Of a DNA stretch of 64,000 nucleotides, positions 45,111 through 56,500 are shown piece by piece. How positions within the stretch are numbered: position 1 is the first letter of the stretch; each line of letters begins with the position of its first letter. A model generated the notes under the pieces. It was not told the DNA's origin, searched no databases, and saw only the letters and a program-made list of their open reading frames with translations. A program made the translations under genes and the position numbers. Location: assembly GCA_001510575.1 (NCBI GenBank), contig LNGK01000008.1, positions 1,004,340 to 1,068,339 on the forward strand. The letters are read 5' to 3'. The DNA is from Knoxdaviesia capensis (lineage: Eukaryota > Ascomycota > Sordariomycetes > Microascales > Gondwanamycetaceae).

Positions 45111-45769
45111 ACGGCTTGTTTCTCTTCTTCCCGTTTCCTTTTTTTTTTCTTTTCTTCTCTTCTTCTTTCGTCTTTCTTCTTCCTTTCCTCATTGCCTTTT
45201 TGTCTCTGTTCGATGGAAATTCCCGGGTTGTTTTCTGTTCTTGTTACTTCTTCTTCTTCCTGTCCTTCTTTATTCTGTTTTCTTTTTTTTTTTCCTGTGT
45301 CCCTATTCCGACATCTGGAGTTTTCATGTGTGCAGGGAAGAGAAAGAGAGACATTTTTATCTGTAGTCCTCGGATCAAAGAGTTTAGGAGTTTTTTTTTA
45401 CGATGTTATGGCTTGCTTGTACAATCTTTGGACTTGTTCAACATGGTTCCACGCTTGCTGTTTTTCTTCTTCTTGCTTTTTCAATGTCACTTTCCGTTCT
45501 TTTGCTTCTTCTTCGTCTTCTTCACTGATACCCACCCACTGGTGTCTCTGTTCATTTCAAGATGTGTAAATTTTTCATTTATAACTTGCATAAAGAGGCC
45601 CCAAATAGTACAAACGCAAAAATGCAAAAATTGCAAAGCAAGCAGCCGTCTCCACGATCGTTCCTGCTGCAAACGCCAGAAACCCCCAAAGATGTATCTC
45701 ACCGAGAGTTTAAAAACTCTCTAACTTTTTATTGATGATAGAGAAACGCAGTGAGAGGCATGTTCCCAT
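45111..45769. other. Convergent 3' region glc8 / lcl2
   Basis: A 659-bp interval between convergent genes, strongly T-rich on + (long T/C runs in the first 450 bp), expected to carry the glc8 3' UTR. No gene supported; the 202-codon frame reading through it is Phe/Ser/Leu low complexity. Confidence 0.5.
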
Positions 45770-45966
45770 TTACAGCATGCCCTTGCGGGCCAGCTCGACC
45801 TTGCGGGCCGCCTCGCCGGCCTTGAAACCGCCCTTCGACACGCAGAACTTGCCGCCGGTGCCGATTTCGAACTTCTCTTCGTTGTTGGGCCACGGGCACG
45901 GGCAGTGGGTGGGCACGTCGACGCATGCTGTTTGCAGAGGAACAGGGAGGTCACTTAGTTAGTGCT

Positions 45967-46032
<66 letters not shown>

Positions 46033-46427
46033 CGGGACAGAGAGAGAGAGGAGGGGGAGAAGAGGGCTTACCTAGGGTGTCGGGACACAGGTACTTGTCG
46101 CACATGACTATAAAGAAATGCAAGACACGCCGAGTCAGTTCACACACGCACACGCACATCCTCACAGAGGCGAGATACTGGAAACCAGTCCTCTGAGGGA
46201 AAAAGCAGGAAGACCACGACACGACAAAAGCGGCGGGGAGGGGGGGAGGGGGGCGGCGCACAGTTCTCGTAGTTCATCTGGTACTGCTGCGAGTCGCTGG
46301 GCACGTTCTGCGGCTGCTGGTGGTGGCCGCCGTTCCCGCCGAACATGTGCTCGAAGAGGTTGCCAAAGGCGTGCGCGTTGCCGGCCAGCGCCAGCACGAG
46401 GAGTGGTAACAGGCCCGCCGTCCGCAT
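45770..46427 (-). CDS. lcl2: Lcl2, small secreted/ER Cys-rich protein
   Basis: Ortholog of the long chronological lifespan protein 2 family, small ER-targeted proteins linked to lifespan and ER-associated degradation in yeast. Three exons: 46427-46262, 46107-46072, 45927-45770; 119 aa. It begins with a signal peptide (MRTAGLLPLLVLALAGNAHA), then a Gln-rich segment, and the family core CDKYLCPDTLACVDVPTHCPCPWPN, GGKFCVSKGGFKAGEAARKVELARKGML. The core is assembled only by splicing: exon 2 is 36 nt. Intron 2 holds an about 60-nt GA microsatellite (45970-46031), and intron 1 starts with a non-consensus GTGCGC. An AT/TG-rich stretch (46443-46510) lies immediately upstream of the start. Confidence 0.92.
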
Positions 46428-47450
46428 TTTTGTCTCTCTTTGCAGATGTATATGTATATATATGTATATGTAGAAAGATGTATATATGTGTATATATATG
46501 TTTTATATAAGTTGCGAGGGAGGGCTGGTCGTGCGTGGTTGCAACGAACGAACGCTGGTGCGTTGGCCGCGGGATATCGACTATCACGAGGAAGTTCGTC
46601 GAGGTTTCAGTCGCTCGGAACGGAAGAAACGATTAGGGTTTGTAGCGGTCGGACATGAATGGCAAAGGATAGGGAGGTTGAGACCGCAAGGAAGAAGAAA
46701 AAGGGGAATTTTTGTCCACGGTTGCAGTATCTCATTCAAAGTTAACCCAGAAGTTGAAAAGTCGAAAGCAAGAAGAAAAGGCCTGCAAGAACACACACAC
46801 TTCGGTCGCTCTTGCCCGGACGCCTTTCTAGCACTTCTCGACAAGAGTGTTAGAGAGCACCAAGCCGCCACGTTTTCCTTTTGCCAGAAGATGCCACGTG
46901 ACACGCATGCATTCCGACATTCATCCCACTATGTGTGTTAGGGTTAGGGTTGTTGGATCTAGGGTCTAATGCTGTGATGGTCGCAAAGAAGTGATTACAT
47001 CAAGGACATGGAACATAAAAACTCTAAGACCCCACCAGCACCCAATATGATCAAACTCTATGCAGGTAATAGTAGCAGCAGGTTCACCACGAGCAGATTG
47101 GACTCAGATCTTAACATCATACAATTCTGTCTGTACCTGCAGATCAGACCTTGATATTCATCCCCACCGAAAACTATCACAGTGTGTCTGTCCAACATCA
47201 AGATTTTCCATAAAAGTATTCTAGTTTCAGTGCTTTTTCGCATCATGCTTCAGGGCAAGATTCAAGGACAACAGCAAAAGAGATACCTAAGACACTCAAT
47301 ATATCAAGAAATTCATAAACCATGCATTCAAACCCAAAGGACATGGGATATAGTCAAAAAGGGGGGTTTTGGAAAAAGAAAAGGAGAAAAAAAAAAGGCA
47401 TTCCCGGCATTAAACATCAATCACAAAAGTTTGTCTTTTAATTTTCTCGT
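46428..47450. other. Interval CTP synthase to lcl2 with telobox pair
   Basis: About 1 kb holding the lcl2 promoter and CTP synthase 3' flank, both on the minus strand. It contains ATG/TAT-rich sequence just upstream of lcl2, TTAGGGTTT at about 46634, and a tandem TTAGGGTTAGGGTT at 46938-46951. No gene supported. Confidence 0.5.
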
Positions 47451-50205
47451 CTAGAAGTGCGAAGGCTCGACTCCGTTGGCCAGACTCTTCTTGCTGTCCT
47501 CCAGGATCTGGTCCAGACAGCCAGCGCTGGACGCCACGAAGCCGAGGTACGGGGGCGAGGGGACGAGCACGCGGCTGGTGAACTCCGGGTGCGATTGGAC
47601 CCTATCAATCATGTTCATGGTTAGTTTCTGCAGGTGGAACAATGAAAACAGAAAAAGAATTGGCCACAACTTACGCAACGAAGAAGGGGTGGTCCTTCAG
47701 CTCTATGGCCTCCATGCGACGGCCGGTGTCGTCCTTTCCGATAAAGTTGATGCCGGCCTTCTCGATCTCGTCGACAAAGTCGGGGTTGACCTCGTAGCGG
47801 TGGCGGTGGCGCTCCTCCACCACCTCCGCTCCGCCGTACAGCGCGCGCAGCTTGCTCCATTCGCTGCCCGGCTGGAAGTGGGTGCCGCGCGTGCCGAGTC
47901 TCATGGTTCCTCCCATTTGCCTATAAACGTGTCAGTACATACTCCGCAAAGAAAAACAAGGCAAGATAAGAAGAAAGACGTACTCCTTGGAGCCCTCGGG
48001 CATGAAGATAATCACCGGACACTTGGCGTTCGCATCGAACTCCTCCGAAAACGCCTCGGTGTGCCCGCAGAGGGTTCTCGCCGCCTCGATGACCGCGACC
48101 TGCATGCCCAGGCAGATACCCAGGAAGTTCCGCTTGTTCTCACGCGCGTACTTCGCCGCGAGGATCATGCCCTCGACACCGCGCGAGCCAAAGCCGCCCG
48201 GCACGAGGATGCCGTCAGCCGTACGCACGGCCTCCCACGCGACCTCGTACTTGGCCGGGTCGGCCGCCTTCATGACGTCGTCGAGGTGCTCCGAGTCGAC
48301 CAGCTTCAGCTTCAGCTTGCGCTCGCAGCGCATGGCCGCGTGCTCGAGCGACTTGCGCACGCTCAGGTACGCGTCGTCCAGCGCCACATACTTGCCCACC
48401 AGCACAATCTCGACCACCGGCAGAACCTTGTTCGGCACCACGCGTTCCTTCCACAGTTCCCACAGCTCACTGCCCTTCTGCACCAGCGGCGGCGAGACCG
48501 TGATCTGGTCCAGGTGCAGACCGCGCTGCAGAAGCTTCAGGAGGCCCTGGTCCTCGAGGAGGAGCGGCACTTGGTACACCGTGTCCAGGTCCCGGACCGG
48601 CAACACCTGCTCGTACTCGACCTGGCAGCTTCTGGCGATCTTCTGGATGGTTCCGTCGTCCAACGGCTGGTCGCAACGGCAAGCAATCTATTTGGAGTAT
48701 TCGGTGCAAGTGATCAGTACAAGCGGCCTAGAGAAGAAACAGGGCCTGGCACCCAATCGGGCAAGACTTACGATGTCGGGGATCAGACCTGCGCTACGCA
48801 TAGTCCGGATGGCATGCTGTGTGGGCTTGGTCTTCTCCTCTCCGTGAATACTGTGCGACAGACATGTTAGCACTTGGCCACACCTGTGAGATACGGCTTC
48901 TACTTACACCGGAACGTAGCTGACGTGGATATTCACAAAGTTTCCACGGCCGGCCTTTTGCCGCAGTTGAACCAATGCCTCCACAAAGGGGGCAGACTCA
49001 ATATCACTGTGGCGCAGAGGATGTTAGAGGAGGATTCGCGGACACTGTCGATAAGAGCAAACGGGGCGCCGGCCCGCCACAAACCCGAAGGAAAGGGAAC
49101 AAAAGATACGTACCCAACGGTTCCACCAAGTTCAACTGCACCGACACAACCAGAAACAGTCAGTAACACAATAGAGGCAGTGCTATATCGCCCTAATCAA
49201 ACCGGAAAACATACCGATACAGACATCAGGCGCCTCGCCCGAATCGTCCACAGGGATCTTGGACACACGCTCAATCCATTCCTGGATTGCATCGGTAATA
49301 TGTGGTACAACCTGAACCGTCTTACCAAGATAATCACCCCGGCGTTCTCTCTCCTGTGCAATGTTAGCATCCCCAGGGTCAAAACAGCAAAACAGTACAA
49401 AGAGACAGCACGGAGAGGATACGTACAATCACTGACTGGTAGATCTTGCCAGTAGTAATGTTGCTCTCCTTGGTCAATTGGATGCCCAGGTACCTGACAC
49501 CGAACATGTTAGTTGAGTCAGAGACTACGAGTCCGGGTCCGAGACATACCGTTCATAGTTTCCCAGGTCGAGATCGGACTCTCCGCCATCAGCAAGCACG
49601 AAGCACTCGCCATGTCTACAGTTTCTCCAGTTAGCAAGCCGGACTAGCAATTTCACATGTAAGTCGGTGAAACGTACTCGAGAGGTCCCAGAGTTCCGGC
49701 ATCGATATTCAGATACGGGTCGATTTTGATGGCCTACACGCCATTCATCGACAGGTTTAGCATATGCACGAATAGCACGTTTTTTTACGGAAATTAATTG
49801 AGAATTCACAGTGTTGCAGGGGCATCATACCGTAACGCGGAGTCCAGTCGTCTTCAGCAGGAGACCGGCAGAAGAGGCTTGAAGCAGAGATACGTCAGGT
49901 TGAAGGTTCAAGACATCCCATATACGGGAAGTCTCCTAGAAGGAAACATCACGTCGGAGGATAGGCAATTTGGATACGACCCGAACATACCAATAATTCC
50001 TAGTTAGTTGAAAAGAGAGTTTTACCCGTCAGTTCTAAGGTTCATGTCATCGACTGTGTATATCAATGCCATTAAAATTTCCCCCGCCAAGAGTGGCACA
50101 CTGATTTTGGCAGGGAAAAAAATAAGAACAGTCGGGTGTGAGGAACACTTAACAACCTTTGCCAACTCCGGAGATGACTCCACCGCTCACAAGAACAATA
50201 CGCAT
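47451..50205 (-). CDS. ura7: CTP synthase
   Basis: Glutamine-dependent enzyme that converts UTP to CTP, the last step of pyrimidine nucleotide synthesis, in the cytosol (it forms filaments in many organisms). Thirteen exons: 50205-50157, 49999-49991, 49877-49831, 49733-49678, 49615-49550, 49493-49427, 49353-49215, 49135-49114, 49006-48908, 48850-48772, 48687-47984, 47920-47675, 47601-47451; 577 aa, the usual length. The synthase domain opens MRIVLVSGGVISGVGKGII, followed by KIDPYLNIDAGTL, LEHGECFVLADGGESDLDLGNYERY and GEEKTKPTQHAIR. The glutaminase domain has GGFGSRG, nucleophile C403 in GICLGMQ, and QSHPEF with H532/E534. Exons of 9 nt (GII codons) and 22 nt (ELGGTV) are required to keep frame and conserved sequence. 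Confidence 0.95.
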
Positions 50206-51480
50206 TTTGGAGGCGGGAGTAAGGAGGGGATTTCGACAGAAAAGAAACAAAAAGTAAGTTGAACGGTAGAAGGGAAACTTGCTTAACGTTCTTATTCTGT
50301 GAAAGAGGAAAGGAAGAGGAGGAGGAAGGGAAAAAAAGAAGCCCAACAGAAGAACGAAGAAAAAAATATTCCTGTCCACTATAAAACCAAGCCTAGGGTG
50401 TAATGCGCTAGGCACGAAAATTTATGAAGCGGCTGACTAACAATTTTGCTGTCGCGTGGGACTTTCCAGTTTTGTTTTGTGGCGACGCGTAAAGTGGCAG
50501 CCGGGCCAAACAGAAAAATACCGGTTTCCGTCAGCAATGTGCCTGGATTGTTTACGTTGGGATCACTTGCATGCATGAACACTCACTGACGTTGTCCTGG
50601 CACGGGAGATAAGAGATAGCGTGGTGAGGGAAGGTGCCTATTTTACAGAAAGAGTCACACGGCGCTCAACACTTTTGGGCTTTTTCACATGCAAGAAATT
50701 GTTGAAAAATGGACGACGATGTATTGCACTGGGTGGCTCAAGTACCTAATGTCTCTCTGCACGGCCATGGAGTAATGGGATATAGGTGACAGAATCAATT
50801 GCTATCGTTCTTGGGTAAAAAGTCGATAATCGAGAGTAATGGCGGGGGAATCTGCAGAGGAGTTTGGGCGTGTTCATGGACTTGCGGACTTGGTGGCGTT
50901 TGTAGAGTGCATTGGACAAAGCCTACCCGCAGTTTCGAGACAAATGACCAACCCTAACCCTACACCTTGGCGGTAAGCCCAGAAATAACTCCTCGTATGG
51001 ACATGGAAGTAGCAAGTACTTCATGCAAATACGACAGGTACGTACCTGTAAATACTCGTACACCAAACATGCCTCCTGTGCGAGTATTTTTATGTATTCG
51101 AGAAATCAATTCGGTGTTCACTGTTCATCCACCGAATGAGCAAAAAAAACCCCCCCAAAAAACAAGAAAGAAAAAAAGAACAAAGGAACTCCCGATAAGC
51201 GATAAGCCCACCCTGGCGCGACTTCTCGATTTGACGCGGCTCCGTACCTGTCCCTGGCTGACTTAGCAATTTACTGCCTCAGGCCAAACTGGCCTAGCAC
51301 TTTTTTTTTCTCTTCCAATGGGCCTGCATTTTCAAAGGAGTTGAAGAGATTGACTGATAGTTCCATCAGAAAGACCACATGCGCCATTAGGGAAGCCATT
51401 ATCCCGAATCGACAGCGCAGATTCCCCCTTCTTTTAGTTACTTGCGAGTCGCCAGCCCAAATCCCGGCGATATCGGCTCG
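50206..51480. promoter_or_regulatory. Divergent promoter CTP synthase / bL27m
   Basis: A 1.27-kb interval between divergent genes. It carries a tandem AACCCTAACCCTA at 50950-50962, a TTAGGG-factor (Tbf1-like) box type known from ribosomal-protein promoters of many fungi. Purine-rich sequence lies by the CTP synthase start (pyrimidine leader on its strand). No additional gene supported. Confidence 0.55.
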
Positions 51481-52519
51481 ATGAACTTCTCCCGGCTACA
51501 GCGGCCTGTGGCTGCGGTGGCCGCAAGTCTTTCGCGACCGCAGGTGGCAGCAACCTCGGGCACCAGCGCCAACATCCTCACGCTGTGCGAGCGGACGAGC
51601 CGACTCCGATTGGATGCTGCCAATGTGCTTGTTGAAGGTCGGAGACATGCTTCCGTCAAGGCCCAGGGCCAGTACAAGCTGAAGCCGAAGAGAACCATCC
51701 CGAAGAAGCTTGGAGCTAAGCGGACAGGAGGTATTTATTCCCAGATCTTCCAGGTTGGCAGCTTTCCAGCAAGCGGAATGGCGAAATTGACTGATTTTAA
51801 CTCGATTGCTCCTTTCGTTCAATTCAATAGACCAGTATGTCGTTCCCGGAAACATCATCTACAAGCAGATGGGCACGCTCTGGTGGCCCGGCGAGAACTG
51901 CCTGATGGGACGCGATCACACCATCCACGCCGCTGCATCGGGCTACGTCAAATACTACCGCGACCCAGCCAAGCACCCGGACCGCAAATACATCGGCGTG
52001 ACCTTCAACAAAGACGACACCCTGCCGTACCCGCCGCACGCCGAACGCAAGCGCCGCCTGGGCTTCCACCCGATCACCATGCGCCAAGACCCGACCGCGA
52101 CGCCCGCCGCCGCCGAACCCGCGACCGCCGCCGATGGCCAGCTGCCCGCCGTCATCACGCGGACCAACCCCAACAACCCGGGCGAGAAGCCGCGCGTGTT
52201 CCGCATGCGGTCGGACTACTCGTTCCGCGAGGACAACTGGCGCATTGGCCGCCTGGTCAACACCACCGGCCTGCAGATCAAGCGCTTCCCCAGCCGCCAC
52301 GCGTTCTTCCGCCATCGCCGCTGGGCGCGCGAGCGCTACCTGGCCGGCATGAAGCAGGCTGCGGTGAAGATGCAGGCTGAGAATGCTGCGGACGAGGATG
52401 AGTGGGTTGCTGTTGCGCGGGCCAAGTCCCAGAAGCCCAAGGGCAACGCCAAGAGCAATGCCAAGGGCAATGCTAAGGGCAATGCTAAGAAGGACAAGGG
52501 CAAGAAGAAGAGCCGGTGA
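51481..52519 (+). CDS. mrp7: Mitochondrial ribosomal protein bL27m
   Basis: Large-subunit mitoribosome protein of the L27 family (Mrp7 in yeast), located near the peptidyl-transferase centre. Two exons, 51481-51730 and 51831-52519; 312 aa. The first about 55 residues are Ala/Ser/Arg-rich with no acidic run, a mitochondrial presequence. The bL27 core KRTGDQYVVPGNIIYKQMGTLWWPGENCLMGRDHTIHAAASGYVKYY spans the intron (G/AC splits Asp). A fungal C-terminal extension ends in a Lys/Asn/Gly/Ala repeat (four related NAKGNAK-type units) and KKKSR, probably RNA-binding. The 100-nt intron has GTATTT and CAATAG. Confidence 0.94.
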
Positions 52520-53207
52520 TCGAGTGTTCCTTTTTTCTTCTCTTTTTGCTTCTTTCGCGGTCGGCCTGCCTCTTTGATCTCGGTTGTCTGCGTGGCCAGA
52601 GACGGAGTCGATGGCTTGTGCCTAAGTTCCAACCTGACCATATGTAATATCTAGTGTGTGCGTCGCCGACCAGCGGTTTGGCCGTTTAAATGTATTACTA
52701 TCTCGCTATATTTCATGTATCAAAACTTTGTGCTTTAATTCTACATTTATCTGTCTTAATTTTCGATGTGGCCGTACATGTAGTGTCGTCTGAGTGCGTG
52801 AAATGTGTTGTAACTCTACTTGTATCTTCGAAAACCGTAGCAGTTCTTTAGTTTTCGAGTGCATGCTTGATACCACCTGTCTTTCAGGGCCGTTCCAACT
52901 GTCATGGCCAGCTGGATCAAGGCTCCCCAAGTTCGCCATTCAATCAAGAGGAGTTAACTTGTGAATGATACTACTGTAATTCTTTCGACTCGACGCACTG
53001 CTATTCGAGTTCGGTGAGATGCAGACATGCCGGCTTTAACCATGGTCTCACCATCTTCCAGGGGAAGCTGCTTATGTGAAGCTGTAGTGTAGTGAGGACT
53101 GAGTTCCGAGTGAAGAGCGACAGCTTGAAGCCTTCCGACTGGACACTGGGGATCATAGATAGTATCACAATTGCTTCGAAGGCGTAGCCTACGAACTGCT
53201 GAGTTGA
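52520..53207. other. bL27m 3' flank and unrepeated sequence left of the copia element
   Basis: About 690 bp of non-RIP sequence; the left part is T-rich 3' UTR. I see no gene. The boundary to the transposon is sharp: GTTGA at 53203-53207 is the target duplication. Confidence 0.5.
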
Positions 53208-53550
53208 TGTTCGAATACAGGAAAGGCGGTTAGAATTGGAAGCGTAACTTTGCAGTCAATACCATTCACAAAGGTAGGGGGTAAAAAATAAGATGAGTAG
53301 TTGATAGCTATGAAATACTATGCTAGAATGGATGGGGGGAAAGCTTCCTTCTTATCCCCTATGGGATCTAGGCTTCCCCCTATCTAGATCCCTAATACCT
53401 TCTAAGGCTTCCCTTCCTATACTAGGCTCTTCGTAAATCTATATTATATCTATTATTATTCCTAAGGCTATTTATCGTAGCCTTATTCTTTATTATAAAC
53501 TTCCGGCTATATAAAGGATAATATAATATAAATTAATCTAATATTTAATA
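53208..53550 (-). repeat. 3' LTR of the copia element (left copy)
   Basis: This 343-bp LTR starts TGTTCGAATACAGG on +, so ends TTCGAACA on the coding strand, and finishes at ATTTAATA. Its outer (left) 180 bp is nearly free of RIP changes and its inner half is converted. The right border abuts the polypurine tract. Confidence 0.9.
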
Positions 53551-53559
53551 CCCCTTCTT
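53551..53559 (-). other. Polypurine tract
   Basis: On the minus strand AAGAAGGGG lies directly before the 3' LTR. A purine tract in this position primes plus-strand DNA synthesis in LTR elements, and it confirms the orientation deduced from the coding traces. Confidence 0.75.
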
Positions 53560-56500
53560 AGTTAGAACGTTATATACTAGTAATCCCGCGTACCTCTTAA
53601 ATAGCACTCTCCTTAATAGCTTAGTTAGTATATCCGCTAATTATTCTACCGTAGGTACGTATTATACTCTAATATTAAGTTCCCGTACTTAATTAATAGT
53701 AGAGTAAAGAGGCGTACCGACGTGTTTTAGGTTTAGACGGTAAGTAGGTTTTATAATAGCGGTAATAGTAGCGGTATTATCCTCCTAGAGGACGATATTT
53801 CTAATATAAAAGTTAAGCTTAGTTAGTAAATATTAAAGCTATACTAGGTAGTATATAGTCTCTTATAGCGCGTAGATCTTAGCTTTAGTAGAAGAGTCGG
53901 TAGTCCGCCTCTACCGTTTACTATATTAGCTAATAGGGTTATTATTAAGTATAATAACGTAGCTAGTAGTTAATTTAAATTCGGTATCTTTAGTATTACC
54001 GTATAAGGTATCGGCCTAGGCGTTTAGTATCTAATCTTACGCTATAAGACTCTATTAGTAAGTAATCCCCTTTTAAGCGTATCCGGTAAGGTACCGTAGT
54101 ATACGCTTTAGACCTTTAGCGTATATGATTCGTAGGTTATAAGAGAAGCGCGCGTACTAATATATAGCGTAGGCTACGTTAGGTTAGGTCTTTCTTATAA
54201 GGTATAAGAGCTTTCCTATTATTCGATAATATAAGCCTTAATTAGTAGGTTATATATCTTTATATTCGGGGGGTAAAAAGGTAACTAGCTCTATTAGCGT
54301 AGTTACGGTTTAGTAATTTAAAAGCTAGAACTCCTTTAGTATATCTCTAATATAGGTATCCTAGCTAATTAAGATACTATCGTTCTCGATTTTAATAGCT
54401 ATTCCTAAGAGCTATTTAGGCTCTCCTTAGTACTTAGAGATTAGGATACTTATTAAGTCTTTCTTAAATTAATTAGCTATAGATTTATTAAAGGAAAGGA
54501 TTAGTAGGTCGTCGACGTAAGAAGAGATAACTACTTAGGTCTAGGGGTTATAATAGGTTATATCGTTAGCTTATAAAGGCTTAAATCTAATTATTACGAG
54601 TACCTCTTAGAGGCGAATCTACTACTATCTTCTTAACTACTTTAGTCTATATAGTAGTTTTAGTAGAATAAAATACTACTAAGCGCTTCCTAACTTCTAT
54701 CTAACCTTTAGGGCCTCCTCGGGATATTCGTCTAGGTACTTACGTATTATAGGCTTAGGGATAATATAGATCGTTTCCTTAAGCTCTCTTTATAAGTAGG
54801 TAGAGACTACGTCTATCTACCGTAGGGTAGCTCTCGTCTTAACTACGAGGGCTAATAGGATCCTCTATATATCTAGGGTCGCGGTCGATATAAACGTTTC
54901 GTAGAAGTCGACGCTTTCTCGTTATTAAAAGCCTCGAGCGTACTATCTTACTTTCTTCTTAGTTTCGTTACCCTCCGCGTTAGTCTTTTATCGAAAGGCG
55001 AGCTTCGTAGTAATCGGTTTCTTTAGAGGCTTTCCTTATATTACCTTAAAAGTCTTTATCTTAATAACCTTCTAAAATTTAGTTTTAATAGCTTCTATCT
55101 AGGTTCCTATAGCTTTCTAATCTCGTTAAGGGTTACGCTTTAATATTTCGTTAGTATTACGTAGGTAAATTAAATCGGATACTACTATAAAAGTACTTCC
55201 CGGTAGTTAGTTACTAGCTAATTCGTTAAGGTCTTTAAGTTTATCTAGTCTTAAGCGGCTCTCGTTAGTAATAAGAGGATTCGTAGTTATAACTTCCTTA
55301 TCGTCTAATAAGTTCTACGTATTAAACGGTTCTAATACGGCCGTTAGCTCCGATACCCTAGATAGCTCTAGTACGCTAGATAGCTCCGATATACTAGATA
55401 TCCCCTTTTTAGGGATACTATTACTAGTAGTAGCGCTAGCTTTCGACTAATATAGCGCTCCTAGAGGGTAAGATCGAACGTACTTCCTATATAAAAGCTT
55501 ATAGATACGTTCCTAAAACCGGATATCCTTAGTAATATATACCTATCTAAATTCTAGAATCTATACTCTATAAAGATAGCGGCCTTAGTATCTAACTAAG
55601 ATACCTTTTACGCCTATAGGTACTAGCTTAGTATTTTAGCTATCGAATTTAGCGTTTAATATCTTCTATCGCTAGAGGGGGTTTATATATATAATATACT
55701 TAGAACCTAGTATTTAAAGGTATAATATATTAACCTTCTCGTATATCCCGTAAGCCTTCTAAAAGGCGCCGATTAGTATATTAAAGCTCTTAGAGATAAC
55801 CGTCCGATTAAGTATATAGACTACCGTAGTTATAATCTTATCTTATAGCTCTAGCGGGATACTCTCGGTAATAATAGTTACTTTAGTCTTTTATAAGACC
55901 TCGCGGATACTACGTTTAATACGCCCGTTCTTAGCTAGGTAGTATAGAGGCGATATTATATACTTAATTCCCTACTCGTTATAGTAAGTAGCTAGTTTCT
56001 TAGTACCGATATTAGTACTATTATCGCTATAGAGCTTCTTAGGCTTCCGGCCTAGCTCTAGCGCCTATCTCTTAATAGTCTTCCGGATATATATAAGTAT
56101 ATTACTCTTCTAGGCCGTTATATAAACCGATCGTTAGCTCGTCGCCTTATTATATACTAATAAGAAGTAGCTATTCCCGCTCGTAGATACCGGTTATATA
56201 ATACCTATATCTATATAGATAACCTCCCTAGGTACCTTAGAGGGTGCTTTAGAGTCTAGTAGTTTAAAAGACGTTATCTTTCTAAACTCGTAGGCGCTAT
56301 AAGGCTTAATAAGTCTAGTTACCTTCTTAACTAGAGAACTAGTAACCGCCTTAACTATTCGGGATATAGCTACCCTTCTAAGGTAGTAAAGGCGCTAGTA
56401 TATAAGAGCCTCGTTCTTTAAGAGCGTACGTAGGGATACGTTAGCGTATATAGTACTATTAACTTTAGTATATAAGGTATAGCCTTCCTTACGAGGAAGC

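Noticed and set aside
45067..45724. Phe/Leu/Ser-rich 202-codon frame after glc8
   Set aside because: It is a read-through of a T-rich 3' UTR; composition alone makes it hydrophobic.
46938..50962. Possible telomere or ancient chromosome-end fusion from TTAGGG words
   Set aside because: Only two repeats at each site, both in promoters, in facing orientation and surrounded by housekeeping genes; promoter boxes are the simpler reading.
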